Assembly (NCBI RefSeq): GCF_003584165.1
Contig: NZ_QXFJ01000028.1
Coordinates: forward strand, 1 to 64,000
Direction of reading: 5' to 3'
From: Flagellimonas aequoris
Lineage (GTDB): Bacteria; Bacteroidota; Bacteroidia; Flavobacteriales; Flavobacteriaceae
DNA length: 64,000 nt
Below, one piece after another: positions 1-8,760 of this stretch (position 1 is its first letter; every line of letters begins with the position of its first letter). The notes under the pieces are model-generated. The model did no database searches. It was not told where the DNA came from and was given only the letters and a program-made list of their open reading frames with translations. The position numbers were made by a program, and so were the translations under genes.

Positions 1-228
1 GCCCTCGGTTTGGGTATCCACGAGATGGGTACGGCGCGTATGGGCCTCGACCCGAAGACCTCCGTGGTGAACGGGAACAACCAGGTGCACACCTGCAAGA
101 ACGTCTACGTGACCGACGGCGCCTTCATGGCCTCTGCCAGCTGCGTGAACCCCTCGCTCACCTACATGGCATTCACCGCAAGGGCCGCCAACCATGCCGC
201 CCAGGAACTCAAAAAAGGAAACATCTAA
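1..228 (+). CDS. GMC-family oxidoreductase, C-terminal end (partial)
   Basis: The reading frame is open from the left edge to a TAA at 226-228, so only the last 75 residues are present. They carry the two hallmarks of the GMC flavoprotein C-terminal domain: the segment HEMGTARMG and, near the end, CVNPSLTYMAFTARAA, where the Asn partners the active-site His in this family. GMC enzymes are FAD-dependent dehydrogenases or oxidases of sugars and alcohols. The next gene begins inside this stop codon (TAATG) and encodes a gluconate-2-dehydrogenase-subunit-3-like protein, so the pair probably forms a periplasmic membrane-associated sugar or polyol dehydrogenase. The substrate cannot be read from this fragment. 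G+C content and third-position GC are unusually high for the window. Confidence 0.85.
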   Translation, partial: ALGLGIHEMGTARMGLDPKTSVVNGNNQVHTCKNVYVTDGAFMASASCVNPSLTYMAFTARAANHAAQELKKGNI

Positions 229-881
229 TGGAAAGAAGATCAGCACTCAAGAACATGGGGATGGCCTTCGGCTACGCCGTGGCGACCCCCACACTGTTAA
301 GCCTGCTCCAGGGCTGCAAGGACAAACCTGCCTATGCGGAATGGACGCCCGGCTTTCTGGACAAGGGACAGGGACAGGCCCTGGCCACCACCCTGGACGT
401 GATCCTTCCCAGGACCGACACCCCCTCGGCCACCGAGGTGAACGTGCACGCCTTCATCGACTCCTACCTGGACGAGGTGATGCCCCTGGACCAGAGGGAC
501 TTCGTGATGATGAAGATGGAGAAGTTCTACGACAGGGCACTGGAGGACTCCGGCAAGACGGAGCTGGCGGAGCTGGAAGCAGCGGACATCGAGCCGGTGC
601 TCGCCACCTACCTGAAAAAGCGCACCGACGAGGAGGAACAGGCGCACAACGAGGCGGTGATGGACTACATGCAGGCCATCATGCAGGGGGGCGAGGCCAC
701 CCTGGACGACGAGGTGGCGCGCTATACCTTCGCCAACGAGCTCAGGGACCTGGCCACATGGGCCTACAAGTCCTCGGAGAAGGTCGGCGAGGAGGTACTG
801 GCCTACCTGCCCATCCCCGGGGAGTACATCCCCTGTGGGGACCTACAGGAACTCACCGGTGGAAAGGCATGGTCCGAATAG
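228..881 (+). CDS. Gluconate 2-dehydrogenase subunit 3 family lipoprotein
   Basis: 217 residues. The N-terminus has a twin-arginine-like start (MERRSALKNMG) and a hydrophobic stretch ending in a lipobox (LLQGC near residue 30), so export and lipid anchoring are likely. The body resembles the small gluconate 2-dehydrogenase subunit 3 family, including the segment LDVILPRTDTPSATE after the signal. In that family the small subunit escorts or supports the GMC catalytic subunit. Its ATG overlaps the upstream stop by one base, which indicates translational coupling. The gene shares the high G+C of its neighbour: 37 of 60 bases are G or C at 601-660. A strong terminator follows. The family call is from recognised sequence features; the redox partner is not visible. 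Confidence 0.8.
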   Translation: MERRSALKNMGMAFGYAVATPTLLSLLQGCKDKPAYAEWTPGFLDKGQGQALATTLDVILPRTDTPSATEVNVHAFIDSYLDEVMPLDQRDFVMMKMEKFYDRALEDSGKTELAELEAADIEPVLATYLKKRTDEEEQAHNEAVMDYMQAIMQGGEATLDDEVARYTFANELRDLATWAYKSSEKVGEEVLAYLPIPGEYIPCGDLQELTGGKAWSE

Positions 882-902
882 CCACAGGGACATACGACAA
901 AC

Positions 903-937
903 AAAAGGGCCTCCCAAACCGGGCGGCCCTTTTAAAA
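903..937 (+). terminator. Rho-independent terminator after the GMC dehydrogenase pair
   Basis: A perfect 9-bp stem pairs 903-911 (AAAAGGGCC) with 925-933 (GGCCCTTTT). The loop contains a further CCC/GGG pairing option, and the right arm ends in four T. It ends the G+C-rich dehydrogenase unit; low-G+C DNA starts directly afterwards. Confidence 0.8.
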
Positions 938-1089
938 TAAAAAAGGAAACCTGACAATTTGATGATTTTTAACTTGCTTGATTACCAACCCACAAAAAAA
1001 GTATCGGTAAAGGCAATTGAATGCTCCACCATTTAATTTCCTCCCTACAAATGCTTAATTTTCAGTTCAATTCTAACTAATTCAAAAAA

Positions 1090-3705
1090 ATGACTTTTAA
1101 CATTGCAAACCTCAAGGCATTGCTGTTTTCAGCAACGATGTCTTTGGCATGCGCTTCATCCATGGTTGCGCAAAATGTGCCATCCCCAAAAGACGTGTAC
1201 GGCTTTCGGGTAGGAGACGACTACAAATTGGCGGATTATGCCCAAATAGAAGATTACTTGACCAAGTTGGACAATGCTTCCAACCGCGTCAAAAAAATCG
1301 AACTTGGGGAAACCGTCCTTGGCCGCAAAATGTACCTTCTATTTATTTCTACGGAAGAAAACTTGGCCCAGCTTGACAAATGGAAGGACATCAGTGCCAA
1401 ATTGGCCCGTGCTCGTATCAGTGATGACGAGGCGGTAAAACTATCGGAAGAAGGTAAGGCCATCGTTTGGGTCGATGGAGGAATGCACTCCACAGAATTG
1501 GCCCACGGACAGATGACTTCTGAACTGGCGTATACCTTGGCCACTTCCGAAACAGCAGAAATGAAACGGATCAGGGAAAATGTGATCACACTTCTCATGC
1601 CCGTCATGAACCCCGATGGGTTGGATATTGTAGTGGACTGGTACCGAAAAAATTTGGGAACCCCTTATGAAACCTCCCGTCCGCCCATCTTGTATCATTA
1701 CTACATGGGCCACGACAACAATAGGGACTGGTTTATGAACAACATGCCGGAAACCTATAACGTGACCAAAATATTGTACAACGAATGGTACCCACAGATT
1801 GTGTACAACCATCACCAATCCTCACCGGCTTGGACCAAGATTTCCATTCCCCCTTATGCAGATCCCGTAAACCCGAACATTCATCCTGCGGTTACCTCCG
1901 CGGTTAGTGAAGTGGGCTCGGCCATGTCCAAGCGTTTTTCGTTGGAAAACATGCCTGGCGCGATTGCCGATAACAACTACACCATGTTTTGGAATGGTGG
2001 GGGCCGAACCGTTCCCTATTACCACAACATGATCGGTATTCTTACCGAAACAGGACATACAACGCCGACACCAAGGTTTTATGATCCGGAAAAGCTTCCC
2101 AAAACGGTTGCGGGAACCACCCCGACCGATGGAACCGACATCATGTACCCAGACCCGTGGAAAGGTGGTGAATCACACTTCAGGGATGCTGTGGACTATA
2201 TGTTGGTAGGTACATGGGCCACTTTGGATTTGGCGGCCGACCGCAGAAGCAGCTACCTATACAATATATATAGAATGGGTAGGTCCGCTATCGAGAAAGG
2301 AGAAACAGAAGGACTTTTTGCATACATCATCGATAAGAACCAATGGGATTCCTTTGAAGCGGTAAACTTGGTCAACGTATTGCTGCGTGGTGGTATTGAA
2401 ATTGAAAGGGCCACCAAAGACTTCACCGTCAATGATAAAAAATATGAGAAAGGTTCATACGTGATTTATGCAGGCCAAGCCTTTAGACCCTACTTGATAG
2501 ATTTGATGGAAAAGCAAAACTATCCCACGCGTTTTCAGTATCCAGGAGGGCCACCGGACACCCCTTATGATTTGGCCGGATGGACCTTACCTATGCAAAT
2601 GGGCATCGATGTGGACAAGATTGCGGAACCTTTCAAAGCTCCAACCGAAAAAGTTTCAGGACAGGTGGATTATTATGAAGGAAGCGTAAACAAAAATGGA
2701 TCTTTCGGATATGCCCTTAGTGTGAACACCAATGCATCCGTGGCTGCCACCAATAAAATATTGAAGGCTGGAGGAACGGCCTACAGGGCCATGACGGAGT
2801 TCAAATCTGGAAAAGAGACCTTTCCCGCAGGGTCCTTTGTGGTTTCTGGCGATAAGACCCTAATGGAATCTTTGGCCAAGGAGTATGGTTTGGAATTCAC
2901 CGGATTGATGGCCAAGCCGGAAGTACAACTGACCAAGATACACTTACCAAAAGTTGGACTCTATAAATCTTGGGTATCCAATATGGATGAAGGATGGACC
3001 CGTTTTGTGATGGACGAGTACGCTTTTGATCTTGATACCCTTCATGACAAGGATATCAAAATGAAGGATTTGTCCAAATACGACGCCATCATCATACCGT
3101 CCCAAAGACCTGGCTCCATTTTGCATGGCAACAGCGTATTGGATATGCCCGAACAGTTTACAGGTGGTGTTGGATTGGACGGTTCCATGGCATTGAGCAA
3201 CTATGTGGAAGAAGGAGGTACCTTGATCGCTTTTGATGAGGCCAGTGATTTTGTGATAGAACAATTTGGCTTGCCTTTGCGTGATGCAGTGGAAGGTGCG
3301 GACAGCAAAGACTTCTTTATTCCCGGATCGTTGATCAGAACAGGGATTGACACCACGAATCCTTTGGCGTTCGGGATGAAGGACACCGTTGCGGTTTCGT
3401 TCAATAGAAGTCGTGCTTTTGTGATCGACAAGCAAAGAAAATCTGGAGAGGGAGGCAAAGAGGACATCAAGGATGCCCCAGCCCCTGATGTAAAAGTCAT
3501 TGCCACGTATGCAGCCAAGAACCTGTTGATGAGTGGTTGGGCCATGGGTGAAGAGCGCTACATTGCCAAGAAACCTGCCTTGGTTGAGGCCAAGTACGGT
3601 AAGGGCAACTGCATTTTGTTTGCCTTCAGGCCACAGTTCCGTGGGCAACCAAGGGGAACCTACAAATTGATTTTCAATGCAATTTATGAAGGCGCTTCGG
3701 AATAG
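1090..3705 (+). CDS. Secreted M14-type zinc metallopeptidase
   Basis: 871 residues. An N-terminal signal peptide is followed by an AQ-type cleavage region near residue 28. The M14 (carboxypeptidase A-like) zinc-site pattern is visible: HSTE at residues 133-136 gives the His and Glu ligands, MNPDGLD lies near 173-179, an NRD motif at 210-212, and NHH at 240-242 supplies the third ligand. The protein is much longer than a bare M14 domain; the C-terminal half contains a GATase-like segment (KYDAIIIPSQRPGSILHG) known from large bacteroidotal members of this group. It probably degrades peptides in the periplasm or outside the cell. It is flanked by its own terminator and sits alone on its strand. 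Confidence 0.85.
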   Translation: MTFNIANLKALLFSATMSLACASSMVAQNVPSPKDVYGFRVGDDYKLADYAQIEDYLTKLDNASNRVKKIELGETVLGRKMYLLFISTEENLAQLDKWKDISAKLARARISDDEAVKLSEEGKAIVWVDGGMHSTELAHGQMTSELAYTLATSETAEMKRIRENVITLLMPVMNPDGLDIVVDWYRKNLGTPYETSRPPILYHYYMGHDNNRDWFMNNMPETYNVTKILYNEWYPQIVYNHHQSSPAWTKISIPPYADPVNPNIHPAVTSAVSEVGSAMSKRFSLENMPGAIADNNYTMFWNGGGRTVPYYHNMIGILTETGHTTPTPRFYDPEKLPKTVAGTTPTDGTDIMYPDPWKGGESHFRDAVDYMLVGTWATLDLAADRRSSYLYNIYRMGRSAIEKGETEGLFAYIIDKNQWDSFEAVNLVNVLLRGGIEIERATKDFTVNDKKYEKGSYVIYAGQAFRPYLIDLMEKQNYPTRFQYPGGPPDTPYDLAGWTLPMQMGIDVDKIAEPFKAPTEKVSGQVDYYEGSVNKNGSFGYALSVNTNASVAATNKILKAGGTAYRAMTEFKSGKETFPAGSFVVSGDKTLMESLAKEYGLEFTGLMAKPEVQLTKIHLPKVGLYKSWVSNMDEGWTRFVMDEYAFDLDTLHDKDIKMKDLSKYDAIIIPSQRPGSILHGNSVLDMPEQFTGGVGLDGSMALSNYVEEGGTLIAFDEASDFVIEQFGLPLRDAVEGADSKDFFIPGSLIRTGIDTTNPLAFGMKDTVAVSFNRSRAFVIDKQRKSGEGGKEDIKDAPAPDVKVIATYAAKNLLMSGWAMGEERYIAKKPALVEAKYGKGNCILFAFRPQFRGQPRGTYKLIFNAIYEGASE

Positions 3706-3726
3706 GAAGAACCTTATATAGGTATA

Positions 3727-3757
3727 AAAGCCCCATCCATTTGGATGGGGCTTTTTT
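3727..3757. terminator. Bidirectional terminator between convergent genes
   Basis: A 12-bp stem pairs 3727-3738 with 3743-3754 around a 4-base loop. It has A residues on its left and T residues on its right, so it can end transcription from both the metallopeptidase (+) and the TauE/SafE gene (-). Confidence 0.85.
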
Positions 3758-3779
3758 ATTTCATCTATGATGTGCTATA

Positions 3780-4535
3780 CTACTTAAAAAGAATCGCAAT
3801 GGCACCTATGGCCGTTACGATCAAAATAAAGCGCTTGTAATTTTTTTCGTTGATTTTTTTCACCAAGAACACACCCAAAAAGAGCCCAGCAAAAATGGCG
3901 GGGAGCAACCGTAGGTTGATAGCGAGACTTTCCTCGGAAATGGTGTTCCAAACCCAAATATGAAAGGGAAGTTTAAAAAGATTGGTGATCAAGAACAACC
4001 ATGCAGCGGTACCCACAAATTCGTTTTTTGGCAAGCGCATGGCCAAAAAGAAAATGTTGGTGAAGGCTCCGGCCAAATTTCCGATCATGGTACAAATGCC
4101 GGCCAAGATGCCAATAGAGCCGGAAAACAACCAATGGGTGGGCACTTTTTCCGATTTTCTCCTATCCCACCAGATCAACATGCCCAAACTCAAAAAAATA
4201 ACAATGGCCATACCCCATTTGAATTCTCTTTCCGGAAGGTCCTTACCGATCATCGCCCCGACCAAGATGCCAAGGATCATCCAGGGAATAAACTTCAAAA
4301 TATATTTCCATTGGGTATGTCGATTGTAATAGACCACTGCAAACACATCACCTACCAATAATAAGGGAATAAAAAGTCCGGTCGAAGCGCGGGAACCGAA
4401 GGCAAGTGCCATCAGGGTTACATTAAAAATGGACATTCCCTTGAGGCCTGCTTTGGACACACCCATGAGGAAAACTGCGGTGGCGGCCATGGTCCAAGCG
4501 GTTATTGAAACATCGGAAAGGGAAGAAAGTAACAT
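3780..4535 (-). CDS. TauE/SafE (TSUP) family membrane permease
   Basis: 251 residues made of about seven or eight hydrophobic helices with short loops, as in the sulfite exporter TauE/SafE family. Typical features are the glycine-rich early helix (MGVSKAGLKGMS) and a central GICTMIGNLAGAFTNIF segment matching the second inverted repeat of the fold. Family members move small sulfur- or carbon-containing anions across the inner membrane; the substrate here is unknown. The gene is divergent from the symporter at 4604, with 68 bp between start codons and a likely -7 element on its side (4556-4563). Confidence 0.8.
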   Translation of the reverse strand: MLLSSLSDVSITAWTMAATAVFLMGVSKAGLKGMSIFNVTLMALAFGSRASTGLFIPLLLVGDVFAVVYYNRHTQWKYILKFIPWMILGILVGAMIGKDLPEREFKWGMAIVIFLSLGMLIWWDRRKSEKVPTHWLFSGSIGILAGICTMIGNLAGAFTNIFFLAMRLPKNEFVGTAAWLFLITNLFKLPFHIWVWNTISEESLAINLRLLPAIFAGLFLGVFLVKKINEKNYKRFILIVTAIGAIAILFK

Positions 4536-4555
4536 GAAGAAGCATTGGTCGTATA

Positions 4556-4563
4556 CAAAAGTA
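4556..4563 (-). promoter_or_regulatory. Putative -7 element of the TauE/SafE gene
   Basis: The minus strand reads TACTTTTG, an exact match to the Bacteroidota -7 consensus TAnnTTTG, about 20 bases upstream of the start codon. A TTG at the expected -33 spacing is not present, so the call rests on the -7 box alone. Confidence 0.4.
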
Positions 4564-4603
4564 ACCCAAAAAAACTATCTTTATCTCTTGCCAAACCAAA
4601 CGT

Positions 4604-6412
4604 ATGGAACTTCATCTTATAGATTACATTATCATTTTCGGGTTTTTTGCCCTAGTACTTTTTATCGGGATCTACGTATCCAAAAAATCCGGAAAGGATT
4701 CAGCAGAATACTTTTTATCGGGGCGCAGTATGCCCTGGTGGCTCTTGGGACTGTCCATGGTGGCCACCACATTTTCTACGGACACCCCTAATTTGGTGAC
4801 CAATTTGGTGCGCTCCAATGGGGTTTCCGCCAACTGGGGCTGGTGGTGTTTTTTGTTGACGGGGATGTTGACCGTTTTTGTATATGCAAAGCTTTGGAGG
4901 AAATCCAATGTGAATACAGATCTGGAGTTTTATGCCATTCGATATGGAGGTAAACCCGCGAGTTTTTTAAGAAAGTTCAGGGCCATTTATCTTGGTGTAC
5001 TGTTTAATGTGATCACCATGGCCTCGGTTACTTTGGCGGCCATCAAAATAGGGGGCGTCATGTTGGGCCTAGATCCTTGGGTTACGGTGGTAAGTGCTGG
5101 CCTAATAACCGTTATTTTTAGTGCCCTAGGCGGGTTTAAGGGTGTGGTCTATAGTGATTTCTTTCTCTTTTTTGTGGCTATGGCCGGAGCCATAGGGGCA
5201 GCAATTTATTTGGTTAATCTACCAGAAGTAGGTGGTTTGCAAGCAGTGCTGGAAAATGAGAATGTAAAAGGGAAATTGAGCATACTTCCTGATTTCAACG
5301 ATAAAAAAGCACTGATCACGGCATTGATCATACCTTTGGCGGTCCAATGGTGGAGTTCATGGTACCCAGGGGGAGAACCTGGGGGCGGGGGCTATATCGC
5401 ACAGCGAATGTTGGCAGCAAAAAATGAAAATCATGCCATTGGCGCCACTTTCTTTTTTAATATCATGCACTATGCCCTTCGTCCATGGCCATGGATTTTG
5501 GTGGCTTTGGCCTCGTTGGTGATTTATCCCGATGTTGCCAGTATCCATGAAGCATTCCCCAATGTCACACCAGATAAATTGGGGCATGATTTGGCATATT
5601 CTGCAATGATGACAAAATTACCTACGGGTCTTTTGGGGATTGTTCTGGCCTCCCTCGTAGCCGCATATATGTCTACTATTTCTACCCAGTTGAACTGGGG
5701 TTCGTCCTATATCGTTTATGACTTTTACAAACAGCAGATAAACCCTAATGCTTCGGAAAAACAAATGGTTAACGTGGGGAGGTTGTCCACGGTGCTATTA
5801 ATGGTGTTGAGTGCATTTTTGGCCTTGGCCCTACAGGATGCCATGGGAGTGTTCAACCTATTGTTGTCCTTCGGCGCGGGTACGGGACTTATCTTCATTT
5901 TACGCTGGTTCTGGTGGCGTATCAACGCCTGGAGCGAGATTACCGCCATGTTTTCTTCGGGAATTTTGGCAGTGTTATTGGAAACCACTTCCCTACGAGA
6001 AGTTTTGTTTGCCCCAGAAACGGGAGTTTTCCCAGAGTGGGCCGATTTACCTTTTATTATGGTAGTCACTTCTATTATATGGTTAACGGCCACGTTTGTT
6101 ACCCAACCTGAAAGCAAAGAGGTACTGCGAAGTTTCTATCTAAAGATTCAGCCTGGCGGTCCAGGATGGGCCAAGGTTGTGGATGAAGCCCAAAAAGAAC
6201 ATGTGGAAATCGTCAAGACCAATGAAAAATGGAGTGTGCCATCAGGCATAAAGGCCATGCTGGCCGGTGTTGTGCTGATTTACTCCATTATGTTTGCCAC
6301 AGGGTATTGGATTTATGGAGATTACAAGTTGGCCATGGGCCTTACTGCCTTGGTTGTGGTTTCCGCCTTTGTGCTCTTAAGGGTTTGGAAAGGAATGAAA
6401 AACGTTTTTTAA
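4604..6412 (+). CDS. Sodium:solute symporter (SSS family)
   Basis: 602 residues with about thirteen or more hydrophobic segments. The start is typical of the SSS/SGLT family: a first helix, then DSAEYFLSGRSMPWWLLGLSM and a second helix with STDTPNLVTNLVR, the region that contributes to sodium and substrate binding in the family. Residues 1-20 (MELHLIDYIIIFGFFALVLF) fit a first transmembrane helix without a cleavable signal. It would import a sugar, amino acid or organic anion with Na+; the substrate cannot be told. Its TAA overlaps the stop codon of the convergent riboflavin synthase gene. Confidence 0.88.
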   Translation: MELHLIDYIIIFGFFALVLFIGIYVSKKSGKDSAEYFLSGRSMPWWLLGLSMVATTFSTDTPNLVTNLVRSNGVSANWGWWCFLLTGMLTVFVYAKLWRKSNVNTDLEFYAIRYGGKPASFLRKFRAIYLGVLFNVITMASVTLAAIKIGGVMLGLDPWVTVVSAGLITVIFSALGGFKGVVYSDFFLFFVAMAGAIGAAIYLVNLPEVGGLQAVLENENVKGKLSILPDFNDKKALITALIIPLAVQWWSSWYPGGEPGGGGYIAQRMLAAKNENHAIGATFFFNIMHYALRPWPWILVALASLVIYPDVASIHEAFPNVTPDKLGHDLAYSAMMTKLPTGLLGIVLASLVAAYMSTISTQLNWGSSYIVYDFYKQQINPNASEKQMVNVGRLSTVLLMVLSAFLALALQDAMGVFNLLLSFGAGTGLIFILRWFWWRINAWSEITAMFSSGILAVLLETTSLREVLFAPETGVFPEWADLPFIMVVTSIIWLTATFVTQPESKEVLRSFYLKIQPGGPGWAKVVDEAQKEHVEIVKTNEKWSVPSGIKAMLAGVVLIYSIMFATGYWIYGDYKLAMGLTALVVVSAFVLLRVWKGMKNVF

Positions 6413-6999
6413 TCCCGAAGTTCCAACAGCCTAGACACATATTTTCCAACTACGTCGAACTCTAGGTTAACCGTTGTGCCTACTTTGTAGGTATGGAAAC
6501 GGGTGTGCTCATAGGTATAAGGAATGATGGCCACACTAAAGCGGTCTTTTTGGGAATCCACAACGGTCAAGCTAACCCCATCCACGGTAATGGATCCTTT
6601 TTCAATGGTCACATTGTTGAGGTCGGTATTATAGGTAAAAGTGAAGACCCAGCTGCCATCCTTTTGTTCAATGGAGGCACAAACGGCTGTCTGGTCCACG
6701 TGACCTTGAACAATATGGCCGTCCAAACGGGCGCCCAGCACCATGGCACGCTCCAGGTTCACCTCATTTTCCAAGGTGAGTTCATCAAGGTTGGTCTTGT
6801 TCAGGGTTTCTTCTATGGCGGTAACGGTATATTGGTCATCCCTCAAGGAAACCACGGTTAAACACACTCCGTTATGGGCCACGCTCTGGTCTATTTTCAG
6901 TTCCGATGTTATATCCGAAGAAATGGTGATGTGCAGATTACCCCCTTCTTTTTCAAGCTTTTCAACTTTCCCCAAAGTCTCTATGATCCCTGTGAACAT
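6409..6999 (-). CDS. ribE: Riboflavin synthase (alpha subunit)
   Basis: 196 residues. The start was placed at the ATG giving MFTGIIETLG, the near-invariant N-terminus of the family; the frame stays open a little further upstream, but that sequence is not family-like and overlaps the divergent promoter region. Two lumazine-binding repeats follow: the first runs to about residue 95, and the second begins around GHIVQGHVDQT and contains ITVDGVSLTVV. The enzyme dismutates two 6,7-dimethyl-8-ribityllumazines into riboflavin and a pyrimidine in the cytoplasm. It is divergent from pdxA with 58 bp between starts, so two cofactor pathways (B2 and B6) share one promoter region. Confidence 0.95.
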   Translation of the reverse strand: MFTGIIETLGKVEKLEKEGGNLHITISSDITSELKIDQSVAHNGVCLTVVSLRDDQYTVTAIEETLNKTNLDELTLENEVNLERAMVLGARLDGHIVQGHVDQTAVCASIEQKDGSWVFTFTYNTDLNNVTIEKGSITVDGVSLTVVDSQKDRFSVAIIPYTYEHTRFHTYKVGTTVNLEFDVVGKYVSRLLELRD

Positions 7000-7016
7000 G
7001 TGTATTATTAATTGAC

Positions 7017-7024
7017 TAGTTTTG
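7017..7024 (+). promoter_or_regulatory. Putative -7 element of pdxA
   Basis: TAGTTTTG matches TAnnTTTG exactly and lies 33 bases upstream of the pdxA start. It is part of a near-palindrome with the opposing -7 box at 7030-7037. Confidence 0.45.
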
Positions 7025-7029
7025 TATTG

Positions 7030-7037
7030 CAAAAGTA
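7030..7037 (-). promoter_or_regulatory. Putative -7 element of ribE
   Basis: The minus strand reads TACTTTTG, an exact TAnnTTTG match 30 bases upstream of the ribE start. It faces the pdxA box, so the predicted start sites of the two promoters fall inside each other's -7 region. Confidence 0.45.
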
Positions 7038-7057
7038 GCCATAACGGCATTGATTAT

Positions 7058-8110
7058 ATGGAGGAAACGCAAAAAATAAAGCTGGGGATTTCCATTGGGG
7101 ACATCAACGGCATCGGGTGCGAAGTGGCACTCAAAACCTTTGAGGACGCAAGAATGTTGGATTTTTGTACCCCGATCCTATTTGCATCGAACAAGACCAT
7201 ATCCCAACAAAAGAACGATTTGGGAATCGATATCACCTTCAACGGGGTAAGGGATGCTTCCCAAGCCTTGGAAGGAAAGATCAACATTGTGAACGTCTGG
7301 AAAGAGGCTCCGCATATTGAATACGGACAGGCCACCAAGGAAGGAGGCATGTATGCCATTCAATCCCTGAAGGCGGCTGTGAAAGCACTAAAGGAAGGCG
7401 AGATCGATGTGTTGGTTACAGCTCCCATCAACAAGAACAACATACAGTCGGACGATTTTAAATTTCCAGGCCATACCGATTATTTGGCCCAAGAACTGAA
7501 AGGAGAAAGCCTGATGTTCATGGTCGCGGACTCGCTTCGTGTGGGATTGTTGACCGATCATATTGCGGTAAAGGATGTGGCACAGGCCATTACGGCAAAA
7601 TTGATTCGAAATAAGGTTGCCATCATGGAAAAATCGCTTCAAATGGATTTTGGGATCCGCAGGCCAAAGATTGCCTTATTGGGAATCAATCCGCATAGCG
7701 GCGACAATGGAACCATAGGGGAAGAGGACGATAAGATATTGAAACCGGTGATTCAGGAACTGTTCAACAAAGGCACTCTGGTGTACGGGCCGTATTCTGC
7801 CGATAGTTTTTTCGGGTCGAATACCCATCAAAATTTTGATGCCGTATTGGCGGCCTATCATGATCAAGGACTGATTCCGTTCAAGACCCTTTCCTTTGGA
7901 AAAGGAGTGAACTATACCGCAGGATTGGACAAGGTGCGAACATCGCCCGATCACGGAACCGCCTATGAAATTGCGGGAAAAGGCCAGGCGGACGAGAGTT
8001 CGTTCAAGGAAGCGGTATTCACTGCAATTCAGGTATTTAGGAACCGGATGGAGTATATGGAATTGACCAAAAATCCACTTCAAAAGCAAAAGGTGAAGCG
8101 CGGCGGCTAA
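7058..8110 (+). CDS. pdxA: 4-hydroxythreonine-4-phosphate dehydrogenase
   Basis: 350 residues from the ATG that gives MEETQKIKLGISIGDINGIG; the in-frame sequence upstream lies in the promoter region and was excluded. PdxA landmarks are the N-terminal GDINGIGCE loop, FPGHTDYLAQ with a metal-binding His, AAYHDQGLIPFKT with the second His, and RTSPDHGTAYEIAGKG with the third. The enzyme oxidises 4-phosphohydroxy-L-threonine, the route into pyridoxal phosphate in the DXP-dependent pathway. Length agrees with the family (about 330-350). Confidence 0.95.
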   Translation: MEETQKIKLGISIGDINGIGCEVALKTFEDARMLDFCTPILFASNKTISQQKNDLGIDITFNGVRDASQALEGKINIVNVWKEAPHIEYGQATKEGGMYAIQSLKAAVKALKEGEIDVLVTAPINKNNIQSDDFKFPGHTDYLAQELKGESLMFMVADSLRVGLLTDHIAVKDVAQAITAKLIRNKVAIMEKSLQMDFGIRRPKIALLGINPHSGDNGTIGEEDDKILKPVIQELFNKGTLVYGPYSADSFFGSNTHQNFDAVLAAYHDQGLIPFKTLSFGKGVNYTAGLDKVRTSPDHGTAYEIAGKGQADESSFKEAVFTAIQVFRNRMEYMELTKNPLQKQKVKRGG

Positions 8111-8148
8111 AAAGTTGCGCGAAATGTGGATATTTGTTGGTGTTGGAA

Positions 8149-8178
8149 TTGCAGTTTTGTAAATAAGTAGTATCTTTG
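8149..8178 (+). promoter_or_regulatory. Promoter of the DUF177-rpmF unit
   Basis: TTG at 8149-8151, exactly 19 bases, then TATCTTTG at 8171-8178: a full match to the Bacteroidota housekeeping promoter (TTG-N19-TAnnTTTG). It lies 43 bases before the DUF177 start and also argues against a longer reading of that gene. Confidence 0.75.
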
Positions 8179-8220
8179 CACCCGCCTTTAGAGGCTGGTA
8201 CACAAACCTTAAGTGTAGAA

Positions 8221-8754
8221 ATGATGAAGCTGAAAGAGTTTAATATCCCTTTTTCAGGTCTGAAGTTGGGAAAACATGAATTTGTGTACGAGATTGACAA
8301 TGCGTTCTTTGAATCTTTTGATTACCAAGAGTTTAACGGAGCTTCAATCCACACCAAGGCCATCTTGGAAAAGATGAGCAACATGATGGAATTGAGGATT
8401 GAGGCTGAGGGAACCGTCAACGTGGACTGTGACCTTACAGGGGAACCCTTTGATCAACCTATCGAATCGGAATTGCATCTCGTCATCAAATTTGGAGAGG
8501 AGTACAATGATGAAGATGATGAAATCTTGATCATTCCCCATGGTGAATATCAAATCAACATTGCACAGTACATCTATGAAATGTTGGTGCTGGCCGTTCC
8601 ACAGAAACGGGTCCACCCTGGAGTTGAGGACGGCACCCTAAAATCGGACATCTTGGACAAGCTGGAAGAACTCCAGCCAAAAGAGAACAAAAAACCAGCA
8701 GAAAAAACAGATCCCAGATGGGACGATTTAAAAAAGTTACTAACGGATAAATAG
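8221..8754 (+). CDS. DUF177 (YceD-like) protein
   Basis: 177 residues from the ATG at 8221 (a second ATG follows at once, at 8224). The frame can be extended upstream to a TTG at 8176, but that codon lies inside the promoter. The protein is acidic and has the DUF177 core, including the segment GTVNVDCDLTGEPFDQPI, where members with a metal site carry Cys residues; only one Cys is obvious here. The family is nearly always found directly before rpmF, as here (6-base gap), and is thought to act in ribosome or 23S rRNA maturation. The exact activity is not settled. Confidence 0.88.
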   Translation: MMKLKEFNIPFSGLKLGKHEFVYEIDNAFFESFDYQEFNGASIHTKAILEKMSNMMELRIEAEGTVNVDCDLTGEPFDQPIESELHLVIKFGEEYNDEDDEILIIPHGEYQINIAQYIYEMLVLAVPQKRVHPGVEDGTLKSDILDKLEELQPKENKKPAEKTDPRWDDLKKLLTDK

Positions 8755-8760
8755 GTTATA

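Noticed and set aside
194-940. Long alternative frame over the gluconate-dehydrogenase-subunit gene
   Set aside because: It is a shadow frame favoured by high G+C; its Gly/Arg/His-rich product resembles no family, while the other frame carries a signal and family motifs.
8176-8220. Longer DUF177 start at a TTG
   Set aside because: The codon overlaps the -7 box of a complete promoter, and the extra residues are not family-like.
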